A DNA stretch of 36,448 bases from Acidovorax defluvii (GTDB taxonomy: Bacteria; Pseudomonadota; Gammaproteobacteria; Burkholderiales; Burkholderiaceae_C): assembly GCA_003268905.1 (NCBI GenBank), contig QLTU01000030.1, positions 1 to 36,448 of the forward strand. Direction: 5' to 3'. The translations under genes and the position numbers were made by a program. Shown in pieces: positions 21,517-30,644 of this stretch; position 1 is the first letter of the stretch; every line of letters starts with the position of its first letter. The notes below the pieces were generated by a model, which saw only the letters and a program-made list of their open reading frames with translations, was not told the origin of the DNA and did no database searches.

Positions 21517-22293
21517 TCAGGCAATCCCCGATTTTAGAGGGACAAAATGAACCGGTTCGAGAACGCTTTGTTTCAATCCGTGCGCGGTTTTGTCGATGAC
21601 AAGCAACACTTGCTGCCCGCCAGCAAGCGCCATGGGCGCCACGAGGCGCCCGCCCAAGGCCAATTGATCACACCAGGCCTGCGGTACGGCTTCGCCGCCA
21701 GCCGCTGCGATGATGGCCGCATAGGGTGCGCCCTTGGCATAACCTTGCATGCCATCGCCAAACAACAGGTGCACATTGGCCAGCCGCAGATGGCGCAGAT
21801 TGTCGCGCGCCTTCTCGTGCAGGCCGCGCAAGCGCTCGATCGAATACACCTCGCGCGCTAGACGACCAAGCACCGCGGCCTGGTAGCCGCAGCCGGTGCC
21901 GATTTCGAGCACGCGGCCCAACCCGCCGGTCCGCGCGCACTCCGCGCCCAACAGCAGTTCGCACATGCGCGCCACCACGCTGGGCTTGGAAATGGTCTGC
22001 GCCAGACCGATGGGCAAGCTGGTGTCTTCGTACGCCTGGTTCACCAACGCACTATCAACAAAGCGGTGCCGCTCCACCGACGAGAGGGCCTGAAGCACCA
22101 ATGGTGATGCAATGCCGCCCGCCGCGAGCTTTTGCACCATGCGCGCGCGCACCGCAGCCGAATCCAGCCCAACACCGTGGGGCGCTGCCGGCACATTGGG
22201 GCGCACCGTCGGGCGCAACGGGGCTGGCGCAGGCTTGGAGGCGGCACCCCCAGCGCCATCCAGGCGGGCCGGAAAACCGGGTCTGCGCTGCAT
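21517..22293 (-). CDS. pcm: Protein-L-isoaspartate O-methyltransferase Pcm
   Basis: Pcm uses SAM to methylate L-isoaspartyl residues in aged proteins and so starts their repair. The SAM-binding motif RVLEIGTGCGYQAAVLGRL and the substrate-loop AYEDTSLPIGLAQTISKP are present. The 258 residues include an N-terminal Pro/Ala/Arg-rich extension of about 45 residues. The ATG at 22293 shares one base with the surE stop (TGATG), giving translational coupling; the frame could extend to a TTG at 22350 inside surE. surE-pcm-nlpD is a conserved stress cluster. Confidence 0.94.
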   Translation of the reverse strand: MQRRPGFPARLDGAGGAASKPAPAPLRPTVRPNVPAAPHGVGLDSAAVRARMVQKLAAGGIASPLVLQALSSVERHRFVDSALVNQAYEDTSLPIGLAQTISKPSVVARMCELLLGAECARTGGLGRVLEIGTGCGYQAAVLGRLAREVYSIERLRGLHEKARDNLRHLRLANVHLLFGDGMQGYAKGAPYAAIIAAAGGEAVPQAWCDQLALGGRLVAPMALAGGQQVLLVIDKTAHGLKQSVLEPVHFVPLKSGIA

Positions 22294-23081
22294 CACCGCT
22301 GCGGGGCCACTGAACCAGCGGTCACCAGGCGGGACGCCGTCTGCGCCCAATAACCCAGATTGTCGTGGTCGGTCAGATCCACCTTCAACGGGGTCACCGA
22401 CACATGCCCCTGGGCTGTCGCGTGAAAATCGGTGCCTTCAGCTTCATCCTTGGCTGCGCCAGCCCCGCCGATCCAATACATCACGTCCCCGCGCGGGCTC
22501 TCCTGCACGATCACCCGCTCGGCCGCATGGCGGCGTCCCAAGCGGCACAGTTTCAGGGGGCGCAATGCCTGCAGCGGCATGTTCGGAATGTTGATATTGA
22601 GCAACCACGGCGCCTCGGCCACCAGGTTCTGCGCCATCATCTGCGCAACGATTTCGCGGGTTTTGTGCGCCGCAGCCTCGATTTCGCCCCAGCCTTTGTC
22701 CACCTGGGATACCGCCATGGCCGGAATGCCAAAAAGAAACCCCTCCATGGCAGCGCCCACGGTGCCCGAATAGATGGTGTCGTCGCCCATGTTGGCGCCG
22801 TTGTTGATGCCGGATACCACCAGATCGGGTCGGTATCCAAGCAGTCCCGTGAGGGCGATATGAACGCAATCGGCCGGCGTGCCATTCACATAGCGAAAGC
22901 CGTTGGCTGCCTTGTGCACATACAGCGGTGAATGCAGGGTAAGCGCGTTGGACTTGGCACTGTTGTTGTGCTCGGGGGCAACGACCTCCACCTCCACCCC
23001 GTCAAGGGTTTTGAGCGCATCGTGCAGCGCCACGATGCCTGGCGCCTGGTAGCCGTCGTCGTTGGAAATGAGAATCTTCAT
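22293..23081 (-). CDS. surE: 5'/3'-nucleotidase SurE
   Basis: SurE is a metal-dependent nucleoside monophosphatase linked to stationary-phase survival. The 262-residue protein opens with the metal-binding ISNDDGYQAPGI, and SGINNGANMGDDTIYSGTVG lies at about residues 93-112. These are the family's metal and phosphate sites. The ATG at 23081 is the family-typical MKILISNDDG; a frame reaching 23120 adds a non-conserved leader. It is the first gene of the surE-pcm-nlpD-rluD run and faces the divergent oxidoreductase gene across a 165-bp gap, which must hold both promoters. Confidence 0.95.
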   Translation of the reverse strand: MKILISNDDGYQAPGIVALHDALKTLDGVEVEVVAPEHNNSAKSNALTLHSPLYVHKAANGFRYVNGTPADCVHIALTGLLGYRPDLVVSGINNGANMGDDTIYSGTVGAAMEGFLFGIPAMAVSQVDKGWGEIEAAAHKTREIVAQMMAQNLVAEAPWLLNINIPNMPLQALRPLKLCRLGRRHAAERVIVQESPRGDVMYWIGGAGAAKDEAEGTDFHATAQGHVSVTPLKVDLTDHDNLGYWAQTASRLVTAGSVAPQR

Positions 23082-23246
23082 GGTTGCAGTAGAGGTTGCA
23101 ACGGATTGTAGGTGCGGCACCCCGCGCGCGAACGCCCGGGGTCAGCGAGCGGCTGCCAACGCGGCCGTCGCTCGGGGGACAACCCCTGCGCGGCCCCCCC
23201 ACCTATCATGCGCCCCATCATCAAGAGACAGACCGGAGACATACCC

Positions 23247-24221
23247 ATGCACGCTTGGCTTTGCACGAACCCCACCGGCGTTGACGCGCTCACCTGGACC
23301 GAACTGCCCACCCCCACCCCCAAAGCGGGCGAGGTGCTCATCGAGATCAAGGCCGCCAGCCTGAACTTTCCGGATCTGCTGATCGTGCAGAACAAGTACC
23401 AGATGAAGCCACCCCTGCCATTTGTGCCCGGCTCGGAGTACGCAGGCGTGGTGGCAGCCGTGGGCGATGGGGTCACGCATCTGAAGGTCGGCCAGAACGT
23501 TGCCTGCCTGTCGGGCACCGGTGGCTTTGGCACCCACACCATTGCCCCGGCAGCCCTGTGCATGCCGTTGCCAGACGGCTTTTCGCATGTGGATGCGGCC
23601 GCATTCATCATGATCTACGCCACATCCCACCACGCGCTGGTGGATCGCGCCCAGCTCAAGGCCGGCGAAACCGTGCTGGTGCTCGGCGCCGCCGGTGGCG
23701 TGGGCACCGCAGCCATACAGATCGCCAAGGCCATGGGCGCACGCGTGATCGCAGCGGCCTCCAGCGATGAAAAATGCGCGCTGTGCACCTCGATTGGCGC
23801 CGACGCCACCATCAACTACAGCAAGGAAAACCTGCGCGATGCGATCAAGGCCTTGACCGATGGCAAGGGGCCGGACGTGATTTACGACCCCGTGGGCGGT
23901 GACTTTGCCGAGCCGGCCTTCCGCTCTATCGCCTGGCGCGGCCGCTACCTGGTGGTGGGTTTTGCCTCGGGGCCCATCCCGGCACTGCCATTCAACCTGG
24001 CGCTCCTCAAGGGTGCCTCGATCGTTGGGGTGTTCTGGGGCGACTTTGCCAAGCGCGAGCCCAAGGCCAATGCCGCCATGATGGGCGAGCTGGCCCAGTG
24101 GTATGGCCAGGGCAAGATCAAGCCCGTGATCGACCGCACCATGCCCATGGCCGAGCTGCCCGCGGCCTATGCCCACATGGGCTCGCGCGGCGTGATGGGC
24201 AAGCTGGTCATGGTTAACTGA
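23247..24221 (+). CDS. NADPH:quinone oxidoreductase-like MDR protein
   Basis: This 324-residue protein is a zinc-less medium-chain dehydrogenase/reductase of the quinone oxidoreductase type. It has an N-terminal GroES-like domain (about 1-125, with NFPDLLIVQNKYQ and PFVPGSEYAGVV). A Rossmann domain follows, with the NADPH loop VLGAAGGVGTAAIQIAKAMGA (split, about residues 148-168), and a C-terminal part contains GVMGKLVM. No zinc-ligand Cys cluster is present. The ATG at 23247 has GGAG eight bases upstream; a longer frame from 23112 has no ribosome-binding site. The true substrate is unknown. It stands alone on plus, divergent from surE. Confidence 0.9.
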   Translation: MHAWLCTNPTGVDALTWTELPTPTPKAGEVLIEIKAASLNFPDLLIVQNKYQMKPPLPFVPGSEYAGVVAAVGDGVTHLKVGQNVACLSGTGGFGTHTIAPAALCMPLPDGFSHVDAAAFIMIYATSHHALVDRAQLKAGETVLVLGAAGGVGTAAIQIAKAMGARVIAAASSDEKCALCTSIGADATINYSKENLRDAIKALTDGKGPDVIYDPVGGDFAEPAFRSIAWRGRYLVVGFASGPIPALPFNLALLKGASIVGVFWGDFAKREPKANAAMMGELAQWYGQGKIKPVIDRTMPMAELPAAYAHMGSRGVMGKLVMVN

Positions 24222-24235
24222 AATCGAACCACCGA

Positions 24236-24262
24236 GGCGGACGGCTTTGCCGTGAAGCCGCC
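24236..24262 (+). terminator. Nested GC hairpin after the oxidoreductase gene
   Basis: GGCGG (24236-24240) pairs with CCGCC (24258-24262), and directly inside it ACGGC pairs with GCCGT around a TTT loop. The structure lies 15 bp after the stop codon. There is no T-run, so it could be a non-canonical terminator or a 3' mRNA-stabilising hairpin. Confidence 0.35.
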
Positions 24263-24312
24263 GCCCTGTGTCAAACTCACGCACCCCAGACCCCTGACAC
24301 GGATGCTCGCAC

Positions 24313-25839
24313 ATGGCGGACCGACAACCCTCTGAAATTGCCCGCGAAACGCTCAAGCAACTGGCCATCCGACGGCTGGCCCCAACGCCAGACAACTATC
24401 TGGCGCTGTATGACGAAATTGCCGGCATCAGCACCCCACCGGCGTTCCCGGACGGGCCGCTAAAACACATTCTGCGGGTGCTCCCGGGCCAGACCCTGGC
24501 ACAAAAGCGGCTGCTGGGCCAGTTGGAGCGGGCGGTGGACAACAGGGACTGGACATCGCTGCAAAGCGTGATGGTGGGCTACGCCAATCTGGGGCTCAAC
24601 CCGGCCACCGCCGAACCCGTGGCCGCCGAAACCACCGCGTTGACCATCCTGCCCGAAGACCTGGCAGAACTGCTGGCCCGCCTGATCGACAACACGCTGC
24701 CCGCGCTAGGCGAAGACGATGCCCGCGTGCATGAAATGGCCCAGCAGCTGACCCAGTTGCTGCGCGAGCCCGCCCCACCCGTATCCACGGTGCAGCTGAT
24801 GCTGGGCAACTTCACCTACCGCCTGTCGTTTGCCACCGAAGACCAGGCCGCCATCCGTTCCAGCCTGCTCGATCTGCTGCACATGGTGTTCGAGAACATC
24901 GCCGCGCTGAGCGTGGAAGACCGCTGGCTTAACGGCCAGGCCGAGGCCCTGATGGCCGCCTCCACACCGCCGCTCACGCTGCGCCGGCTGGACGATGTGC
25001 AGCGGCGCCTGAAAGACGTGATCTTCAAGCAGACCGAAGCCCACGCCCGCACCGTCGAGGCCCAGGAGCAGATGAGGGACATGCTGTCCACCTTTATCGA
25101 GCGCCTGGCAAAAATCACCGACTCCAGCACCACCTACCATGGCACGATGGAACGCTGCGCCGACCTCATCGGCAAAGCTACCACCCTGGAGGAAATTGCC
25201 CCCGTGCTGCAGGAAGTGATGCAAGCCACCCGCTCCATGGCGCTGGACAGCCGGACGGCCCACGACGAGCTTCACGAACTGCGCGAGCGCACCGAACTCA
25301 AGCGGGCGCAGGTGGCACAACTGCAGCAGGAACTCGACCGCGCCAGCGCCCAGGCACGCCACGACCCGCTCACCGGCTCGCTCAACCGCAAGGGGCTGGA
25401 CGAGGCCATGGAGCGAGAACTGGCCCGTGCGCGCCGCATGGGTGCGCCGCTGTGTCTGGCGCTGCTCGACATCGACAATTTCAAGACCATCAACGACCGC
25501 CTCGGCCACACCGCCGGCGATGCGGCACTGGTGCACCTGACCCAGGTCACCCGCGAAGTCATGCGCCCCCAGGACCTGCTGGCCCGCTATGGCGGCGAAG
25601 AGTTCGTGCTGATCTTGCCCGACACCACCGTCGCCAACGGCGTAGCCGCCATGACGCGCCTGCAGCGCGAGCTGACCACCCGCTTCTTTCTGCAAGGCAC
25701 CGAAAAATTGCTGATCACCTTCAGCGCCGGGGTGGCCCAGCTGGGTGACGGCGAGACCAGCGCCGATGCCATTCGTCGGGCCGACAAAAGCATGTACCTG
25801 GCCAAACGCTCGGGCAAGAACCGCGTCATGGCCGCCTGA
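24313..25839 (+). CDS. GGDEF-domain diguanylate cyclase
   Basis: This 508-residue cytosolic protein makes cyclic di-GMP from two GTP. The GGDEF domain (about residues 345-505) carries the active-site motif GGEEF (427-431) and an inhibitory I-site RPQD (418-421) at the standard five-residue distance. Both are intact, so feedback-inhibited activity is expected. The first 330 residues lack a known sensor domain by eye: a helical N-terminus (SEIARETLKQLAIRRLAPTP), then a long coiled coil before GGDEF (LRERTELKRAQVAQLQQELD). No membrane segment is visible. It is the second gene of a loose plus-strand run; no clear partner is apparent. A signal or binding function for the N-terminus is unknown. Confidence 0.92.
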   Translation: MADRQPSEIARETLKQLAIRRLAPTPDNYLALYDEIAGISTPPAFPDGPLKHILRVLPGQTLAQKRLLGQLERAVDNRDWTSLQSVMVGYANLGLNPATAEPVAAETTALTILPEDLAELLARLIDNTLPALGEDDARVHEMAQQLTQLLREPAPPVSTVQLMLGNFTYRLSFATEDQAAIRSSLLDLLHMVFENIAALSVEDRWLNGQAEALMAASTPPLTLRRLDDVQRRLKDVIFKQTEAHARTVEAQEQMRDMLSTFIERLAKITDSSTTYHGTMERCADLIGKATTLEEIAPVLQEVMQATRSMALDSRTAHDELHELRERTELKRAQVAQLQQELDRASAQARHDPLTGSLNRKGLDEAMERELARARRMGAPLCLALLDIDNFKTINDRLGHTAGDAALVHLTQVTREVMRPQDLLARYGGEEFVLILPDTTVANGVAAMTRLQRELTTRFFLQGTEKLLITFSAGVAQLGDGETSADAIRRADKSMYLAKRSGKNRVMAA

Positions 25840-25893
25840 GCGGCTGGAGCGGCTGTCGCTTTCGCCCTGCAGCCAGCCGCGACACTCCGCACC

Positions 25894-27471
25894 ATGACAC
25901 CCCTGCAACGCCGCGCCTTCCTGCAGCGTGCCGCCCTGGTGGCCGCTGCCGGCACCCTGCCCCGCTGGGCCTGGAGCAACCACCCGCTGCAGCACGACCC
26001 GTTTGCCCTGGGCGTGGCCAGCGGCGACCCCACACCCGACGGCGTGGTGCTCTGGACCCGACTGCTGCCAACACAGCACGGCGATCTCAGCGATCCGTTC
26101 ACCGTGCGCTGGGAGCTGGCCGACGACCCGGCCTTTCGGCGCATCGTGCAGCGCGGGCAGGCCACGGCGCTTCCCGCACTGGGCCACAGCGTGCATGTCG
26201 AGCTCACCGGGCTGGCCCCGGCCCGCTGGTACCACTACCGCTTCATGCTGGGCGACGCCATCAGCGCCACGGGCCGCACCCGTACCGCACCTGCGGCCGA
26301 TGCCATGGGCGCCCATCTGCGCATCGCCTTTGCCTCATGCCAGCGCTGGGAGCACGGCCACTACGCCGCGTGGCGCCACCTGTGCGCTGACCAGCCCGAC
26401 CTGGTGCTCTTTCTGGGCGACTACATCTACGAATACGCATCGCCACCAGCCACCACGGGCCTGGCCCGCGTGCACGCGCTGCGGCACGCCAGCACCCTGG
26501 CCGACTTCCGCGACCGCTATGCGCTGCACAAAAGCGACCCGGCCCTGCAGGCCGCCCATGCCGCCTGCCCGTGGGCCGTCACCTGGGATGACCACGAGGT
26601 GCAGAACGACTACGCCGGCGCCCAAGGCAAGGGCAGCCAGGGCGACCCAGTCGCTTTTCTGGCCCTGCGCAGCGCTGCCTGGCAGGCGTTTTACGAAAAC
26701 ATGCCGCTGCGTGCAGCCAGCCTGCTGGCGCCCGACTTTGGTGCCCTGCAGGTGTACCGGCGCCTGCGCTGGGGCAGGCTGGCCCAGGTGCACCTGCTCG
26801 ACACCCGCCAGCACCGCCAGTGGCAGGCTTGCCGTGCGGCCGACACGGGCGGGGCTGCCGCCGTGCGCCCGCAAGACTGTGCCGCCCACGCCGACCCGCA
26901 ACGCACCCTGCTGGGCGCTGCGCAGGAGCAGTGGCTTGATGCGGGCCTGGCCGCCGATGCACAGCACGACCGCACCCGCTGGAGCGTGATCGCGCAGCAA
27001 ACCCTGTTCTCGGCCCGCCGCTACCCCTCGGGCGTGGTCTCCACCGACAGCTGGGACGGCTACCCCGGCGCCCGCGCGCGCCTGCTGCAGTCACTGGCCC
27101 GCCACGCACCGCGCAACAGCGTGCTGCTGGGCGGCGACATCCACCAAAACTATGTCTGCAAGGTGCTCACCGATGCCGGGGCTGACGGCCAGCAGCCTGC
27201 CGGGCCGGTTGTCGCCAGCGAGTTCTGCGGCACCTCGATCAGCTCGCGCGCGGGCACCACACAGGACAAGGTCGATGCCATCGCCCGCCACAACCCGCAT
27301 GTGCTGTTGGCGCGCTGCGACCAGCGTGGCTACGGCCTGGCCGACATCACCCCGCAGCACTGGACCACCAGCTTGCGGGTGGTGGACGACCCCTTGCGGG
27401 CCGACAGCGGCGCATCCACCCTGGCGCGCTTCGTGGTGGAAGACGGGCGGGCGGGCCCCGTACTGATGTGA
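25894..27471 (+). CDS. phoD: PhoD-type alkaline phosphatase / phosphodiesterase
   Basis: This 525-residue protein starts with a twin-arginine-like signal (RRAFLQRAALVAAAG, about residues 6-20) and is exported folded. The PhoD N-terminal domain (DPFALGVASGDPTPDGVVLW) is followed by the metallophosphatase core. It has FASCQRWEHGHYAAW, LFLGDYIYEY, TWDDHEVQNDYAG and LLGGDIHQNYV, which provide the Fe/Ca ligands in the family. PhoD releases phosphate from phosphodiesters and monoesters outside the cytoplasm. No PHO-box was identified upstream. The gene lies 54 bp after the GGDEF gene and has no evident Shine-Dalgarno. Confidence 0.9.
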   Translation: MTPLQRRAFLQRAALVAAAGTLPRWAWSNHPLQHDPFALGVASGDPTPDGVVLWTRLLPTQHGDLSDPFTVRWELADDPAFRRIVQRGQATALPALGHSVHVELTGLAPARWYHYRFMLGDAISATGRTRTAPAADAMGAHLRIAFASCQRWEHGHYAAWRHLCADQPDLVLFLGDYIYEYASPPATTGLARVHALRHASTLADFRDRYALHKSDPALQAAHAACPWAVTWDDHEVQNDYAGAQGKGSQGDPVAFLALRSAAWQAFYENMPLRAASLLAPDFGALQVYRRLRWGRLAQVHLLDTRQHRQWQACRAADTGGAAAVRPQDCAAHADPQRTLLGAAQEQWLDAGLAADAQHDRTRWSVIAQQTLFSARRYPSGVVSTDSWDGYPGARARLLQSLARHAPRNSVLLGGDIHQNYVCKVLTDAGADGQQPAGPVVASEFCGTSISSRAGTTQDKVDAIARHNPHVLLARCDQRGYGLADITPQHWTTSLRVVDDPLRADSGASTLARFVVEDGRAGPVLM

Positions 27472-27486
27472 ACCGATTAGCTCACG

Positions 27487-27536
27487 AAATGATAGCTAGT
27501 AGCGCTTACAGGTAAAGCGCTAGAGGCCAAAAACAG
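27487..27536 (+). repeat. AGCGCT-stem intergenic repeat, copy B
   Basis: This is the cleanest copy. TAGCGCTT (27500-27507) and AAGCGCTA (27515-27522) form a perfect 8-bp stem around a 7-base loop. GATAGCTAG precedes it and GAGGCCAAAAAC follows. It sits just after the phoD stop and could act as a 3' hairpin. It has the same orientation as copy A. Confidence 0.75.
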
Positions 27537-27633
27537 CACAAATCCAAGGCGCTGTTCCGCAATGTAACAACGGTCGGCCCCCAACCGCCCGCCCGCTACC
27601 ATGGATTCCCGCCCACCCCATGGAGAACACCGG

Positions 27634-29469
27634 ATGCCCAAGACCACCCCCCTTCGCATTGCGCTGATCGCCGCCGCCGCGCTGCTGGCCGGTTGCAACA
27701 CCGCGCCGCCGCTGGCCTACACCGTGCCCAGCCAGCCCGAGGGCTCGTCGGGCACCACCGAAAAACCAGGCTGGGCCACCGAAAAGTTTGCCGTGGCCGC
27801 GGCCAACCCGCTGGCCACCGACGCGGGCTACCAGGTGCTCAAGGCGGGCGGCTCGGCCATCGACGCGGCCATTGCGGTGCAGATGGTGCTGACGCTGGTC
27901 GAGCCGCAGTCGAGCGGCATTGGCGGCGGCGCCTTCCTGCTGCATGCTGCGGGTGCCCGCGTGGAAGCCTATGACGGGCGCGAAACAGCACCCGCTGCCG
28001 TCACCGACAAGCTCTTCATCGGCGCGGACGGCAAGCCCCTGCCCTTCAACGACGCCGTCGTGGGCGGCCGCTCGGTGGGTGTGCCGGGCACGGTGCGCAT
28101 GCTGGAGCTGGCGCACAAGGAACATGGCAAGCTGGCCTGGGCACAGCTGTTCCAGCCCGCCATCCAGCTGGCCGAAGGGGGATTCAAGGTCAGCGCCCGG
28201 CTCCATACCCTGCTTGCCAATGAAAAATTTCTGTCGCAAGACCCTGTGGCCGCCGCCTACTTCTACGACGCCGCCGGCAAACCCTGGCCCGTGGGCCATG
28301 TGCTGAAGAACCCCGAGCTGGCCGCGGTGCTGCGGGCCATCGCCCGGCAAGGCTCAAAGGCGCTGCTCGAGGGCGACGTGGCCCAGGCCATCGTGGCCAA
28401 GGTGCGCACGCACCCCACCAACCCGGGCCAGATCAGCCTGGCCGACCTGGCCGGCTACCAGCCGAAAAAGCGCGAAGCCCTGTGCACCAGTTACCAGGTT
28501 GCGCCCCACGACTACCGCGTGTGCGGCTTTCCGCCACCGAGTTCGGGCGCTATTGCCATCGGTCAGATCCTGGGCATCCTCCAAAACACCAACGCGGCTG
28601 CCATACCACTGCAAGACGGTCTGCGCGGCCCCGCCCCCGGCGCCGACTGGCTGCACCTCTACACCGAAGCGGCGCGCCTGGCTTTTGCCGACCGCGCACT
28701 CTACGTGGCCGACCCCGATTTCGTGCAACCCCCCGCCGGCAGCTGGATGAGCCTGCTGGAGCCCGCCTATCTGGCCAGCCGCGCTAAGCTGATCGGTGCG
28801 CAGAGCATGAAGGTGGCGCAACCGGGCACGCCGGGCGCCGGGCGCACCAGCTTTGCCCCCATGCCCGAGCAGCCCGAATACGGCACCAGCCACATCAGCA
28901 TCGTGGACGCCTTTGGCAACGCGGTGGCCATGACCACCACCATCGAAGACCAGTTTGGCTCACGCCAGATGGTCACCACCAGCGCCGCGCGCCGCGGGGG
29001 CTTTTTGCTCAACAACGAACTCACCGACTTCAGCTTTGCCCCCACCGACGCCCAGGGCCAGCCCATTGCCAACCGCGTTCAACCCGGCAAGCGCCCGCGC
29101 TCGTCCATGGCGCCCACGCTGGTGTTCGACCAGGCCAGCGGCGAGCTTCTGATGAGCGGCGGCAGCCCCGGCGGCGCGGCCATCATCCACTACACGGCCA
29201 AGACGCTGTATGGCGTGCTCAACTGGGGCCTGATGCCCCAGCAGGCCATCAACCTGCCCAATTTCGGCTCCATGAACGGCCCCACGCTGCTGGAAGAAAA
29301 CCGCTTCCCTCCCGCCACAGTGCAGGCCCTGTGCGCACGCGGCGCCGAGGTGCGCGAGATGAACATGACCAGCGGCCTGCAGGCCATCACCCGGGGCCAG
29401 GCCCATGGCAAAAAGGTATGGCTGGGCGGCGCCGACCCGCGGCGCGAAGGCGTGGTGATGGGTGACTGA
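27634..29469 (+). CDS. ggt: Gamma-glutamyltransferase (lipoprotein type)
   Basis: Ggt cleaves the gamma-glutamyl bond of glutathione and related peptides, or transfers the glutamyl group. It is made as one chain that cuts itself at a Thr to form large and small subunits. The 611-residue precursor has a lipobox LLAGC (Cys21). The large-subunit region contains QSSGIGGGAFLLHAAG, and the processing Thr418 is in YGTSHISIVDAFGN. The small subunit includes PRSSMAPTLVF and SGGSPGGAAI. The ATG at 27634 has GGAG upstream and gives the lipoprotein signal; an upstream frame start at 27601 is rejected. An envelope location (periplasmic or outer-membrane-bound) is likely. Confidence 0.93.
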   Translation: MPKTTPLRIALIAAAALLAGCNTAPPLAYTVPSQPEGSSGTTEKPGWATEKFAVAAANPLATDAGYQVLKAGGSAIDAAIAVQMVLTLVEPQSSGIGGGAFLLHAAGARVEAYDGRETAPAAVTDKLFIGADGKPLPFNDAVVGGRSVGVPGTVRMLELAHKEHGKLAWAQLFQPAIQLAEGGFKVSARLHTLLANEKFLSQDPVAAAYFYDAAGKPWPVGHVLKNPELAAVLRAIARQGSKALLEGDVAQAIVAKVRTHPTNPGQISLADLAGYQPKKREALCTSYQVAPHDYRVCGFPPPSSGAIAIGQILGILQNTNAAAIPLQDGLRGPAPGADWLHLYTEAARLAFADRALYVADPDFVQPPAGSWMSLLEPAYLASRAKLIGAQSMKVAQPGTPGAGRTSFAPMPEQPEYGTSHISIVDAFGNAVAMTTTIEDQFGSRQMVTTSAARRGGFLLNNELTDFSFAPTDAQGQPIANRVQPGKRPRSSMAPTLVFDQASGELLMSGGSPGGAAIIHYTAKTLYGVLNWGLMPQQAINLPNFGSMNGPTLLEENRFPPATVQALCARGAEVREMNMTSGLQAITRGQAHGKKVWLGGADPRREGVVMGD

Positions 29470-29480
29470 TAATAATCAGC

Positions 29481-29540
29481 ATCAAAACAGGCTCTAGCGC
29501 TTTATAAATAAGCGCAAGCAGCTATATAAAACATAGCAAA
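29481..29540 (-). repeat. AGCGCT-stem intergenic repeat, copy C
   Basis: On the minus strand an ATATAGCT block leads to GCGCTTATTTATAAAGCGCTAGAG, matching copies A and B in reverse orientation. The stem uses GCGCTT and AAGCGC (29497-29502 with 29510-29515). It occupies almost the entire 76-bp gap between ggt and the dpkA-like gene, right up to the latter's start codon. Confidence 0.65.
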
Positions 29541-29545
29541 TACAC

Positions 29546-30607
29546 ATGCCCGCACCGACCCCGCACATGCCCCACAGCGCCGGCACTTCGCTGGTTTCCT
29601 GCGCCGAGCTGCAAGCCCTGCTCACCCAGATCTTTTTACGCCACGGCACCTCGGCCGAAGTGGCCGCCGTGCTGGCCGCCAACTGCGCCAGCGCCCAGCG
29701 CGACGGCGCCGACAGCCATGGCATCTTCCGCATCCCTGGCTACCTTTCCACGCTGGCCAGCGGCTGGGTCAATGGGAAGGCCGTGCCGCAGGTGCAAGAC
29801 GTGGCACCCGGCTACGTGGCGGTGGATGCCGGCAACGGTTTTGCACAGCCCGCCCTGCAGGCCGCACGCGGCCTGCTGATCGACAAGGCGCGCCGCAACG
29901 GCATTGCGCTGCTGGCCATTCGCAACTCGCACCATTTCGCCGCGCTCTGGCCCGACGTGGAGCCCTTTGCCCGCGAAGGGCTGGTGGCGCTGGCCTTCGT
30001 GAACAGCATGGCCTGCGTGGTGCCCACGGGTGGGCACAAGGCCTTGTTTGGCACCAACCCCATCGCCTTTGCCGCGCCGCGCACAGGGGGTGACCCGCTG
30101 GTGTTTGACCTCGCCACCAGCGCCATCGCCCACGGCGACGTGCAGATTGCCGCGCGCGCGGGCCACACCCTGCCCGAGGGCTACGGCGTGGACCGCCACG
30201 GCCAGCCCACCTGCGACCCGGCCGCCATCCTGGACGGCGGTGCGCTGCTGCCGTTTGGCGGCTACAAGGGCTCGGCCCTGTCGATGATGGTCGAGCTGCT
30301 GGCTGCGGCGCTCACGGGCGGCAACTTCTCGTTTGACTTTGACTGGTCGCAGCACCCCGGCGCCAAAACGCCCAGGACGGGCGAGCTGCTCATCGTGATC
30401 GACCCCGGCAAGGGCGCTGGCCACAATTTTGCGCAGCGCACCGAAACCCTGGTGCAGCAAATGCGCGCCGCCGGCCAGGCCCGCCAGCCCGGCGACCGCC
30501 GCTACCAGCAGCGCGCCGAATCCGAGCGCCATGGCATCGCGATCGACAGCGAAGAATTGGCCAGACTGCGCAGCCTGGCAGCAGCACCCCAGCCGCCAGC
30601 CGGGTAA
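29546..30607 (+). CDS. dpkA: Delta1-piperideine-2-carboxylate / pyrroline-2-carboxylate reductase (Ldh2 family)
   Basis: This 353-residue NAD(P)H-dependent enzyme belongs to the malate/L-lactate dehydrogenase-2 family. Motifs visible are RDGADSHGIFRIPGYLSTLA, RNSHHFAALWPDVEPFA, KALFGTNPIAFAAPR and LLPFGGYKGSALSMMVEL. Close resemblance to the Pseudomonas DpkA type is recalled from family knowledge. That type reduces cyclic imino acids from D-lysine or D-proline breakdown to L-pipecolate or L-proline. Substrate assignment is therefore moderate; a malate or ureidoglycolate dehydrogenase is the alternative. The ATG at 29546 has no visible Shine-Dalgarno, since the leader is a repeat copy. The gene is convergent with bioD. 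Confidence 0.8.
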   Translation: MPAPTPHMPHSAGTSLVSCAELQALLTQIFLRHGTSAEVAAVLAANCASAQRDGADSHGIFRIPGYLSTLASGWVNGKAVPQVQDVAPGYVAVDAGNGFAQPALQAARGLLIDKARRNGIALLAIRNSHHFAALWPDVEPFAREGLVALAFVNSMACVVPTGGHKALFGTNPIAFAAPRTGGDPLVFDLATSAIAHGDVQIAARAGHTLPEGYGVDRHGQPTCDPAAILDGGALLPFGGYKGSALSMMVELLAAALTGGNFSFDFDWSQHPGAKTPRTGELLIVIDPGKGAGHNFAQRTETLVQQMRAAGQARQPGDRRYQQRAESERHGIAIDSEELARLRSLAAAPQPPAG

Positions 30608-30644
30608 GCGCGCAAACTAGCTGCGCTCGGGGCCGGCCTCTGGC

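Noticed and set aside
24706..26316. A 536-codon minus-strand open frame across the GGDEF and phoD genes
   Set aside because: Both plus-strand genes have intact motifs. The antisense frame is rich in Gly/Gln/His/Val and resembles nothing known.
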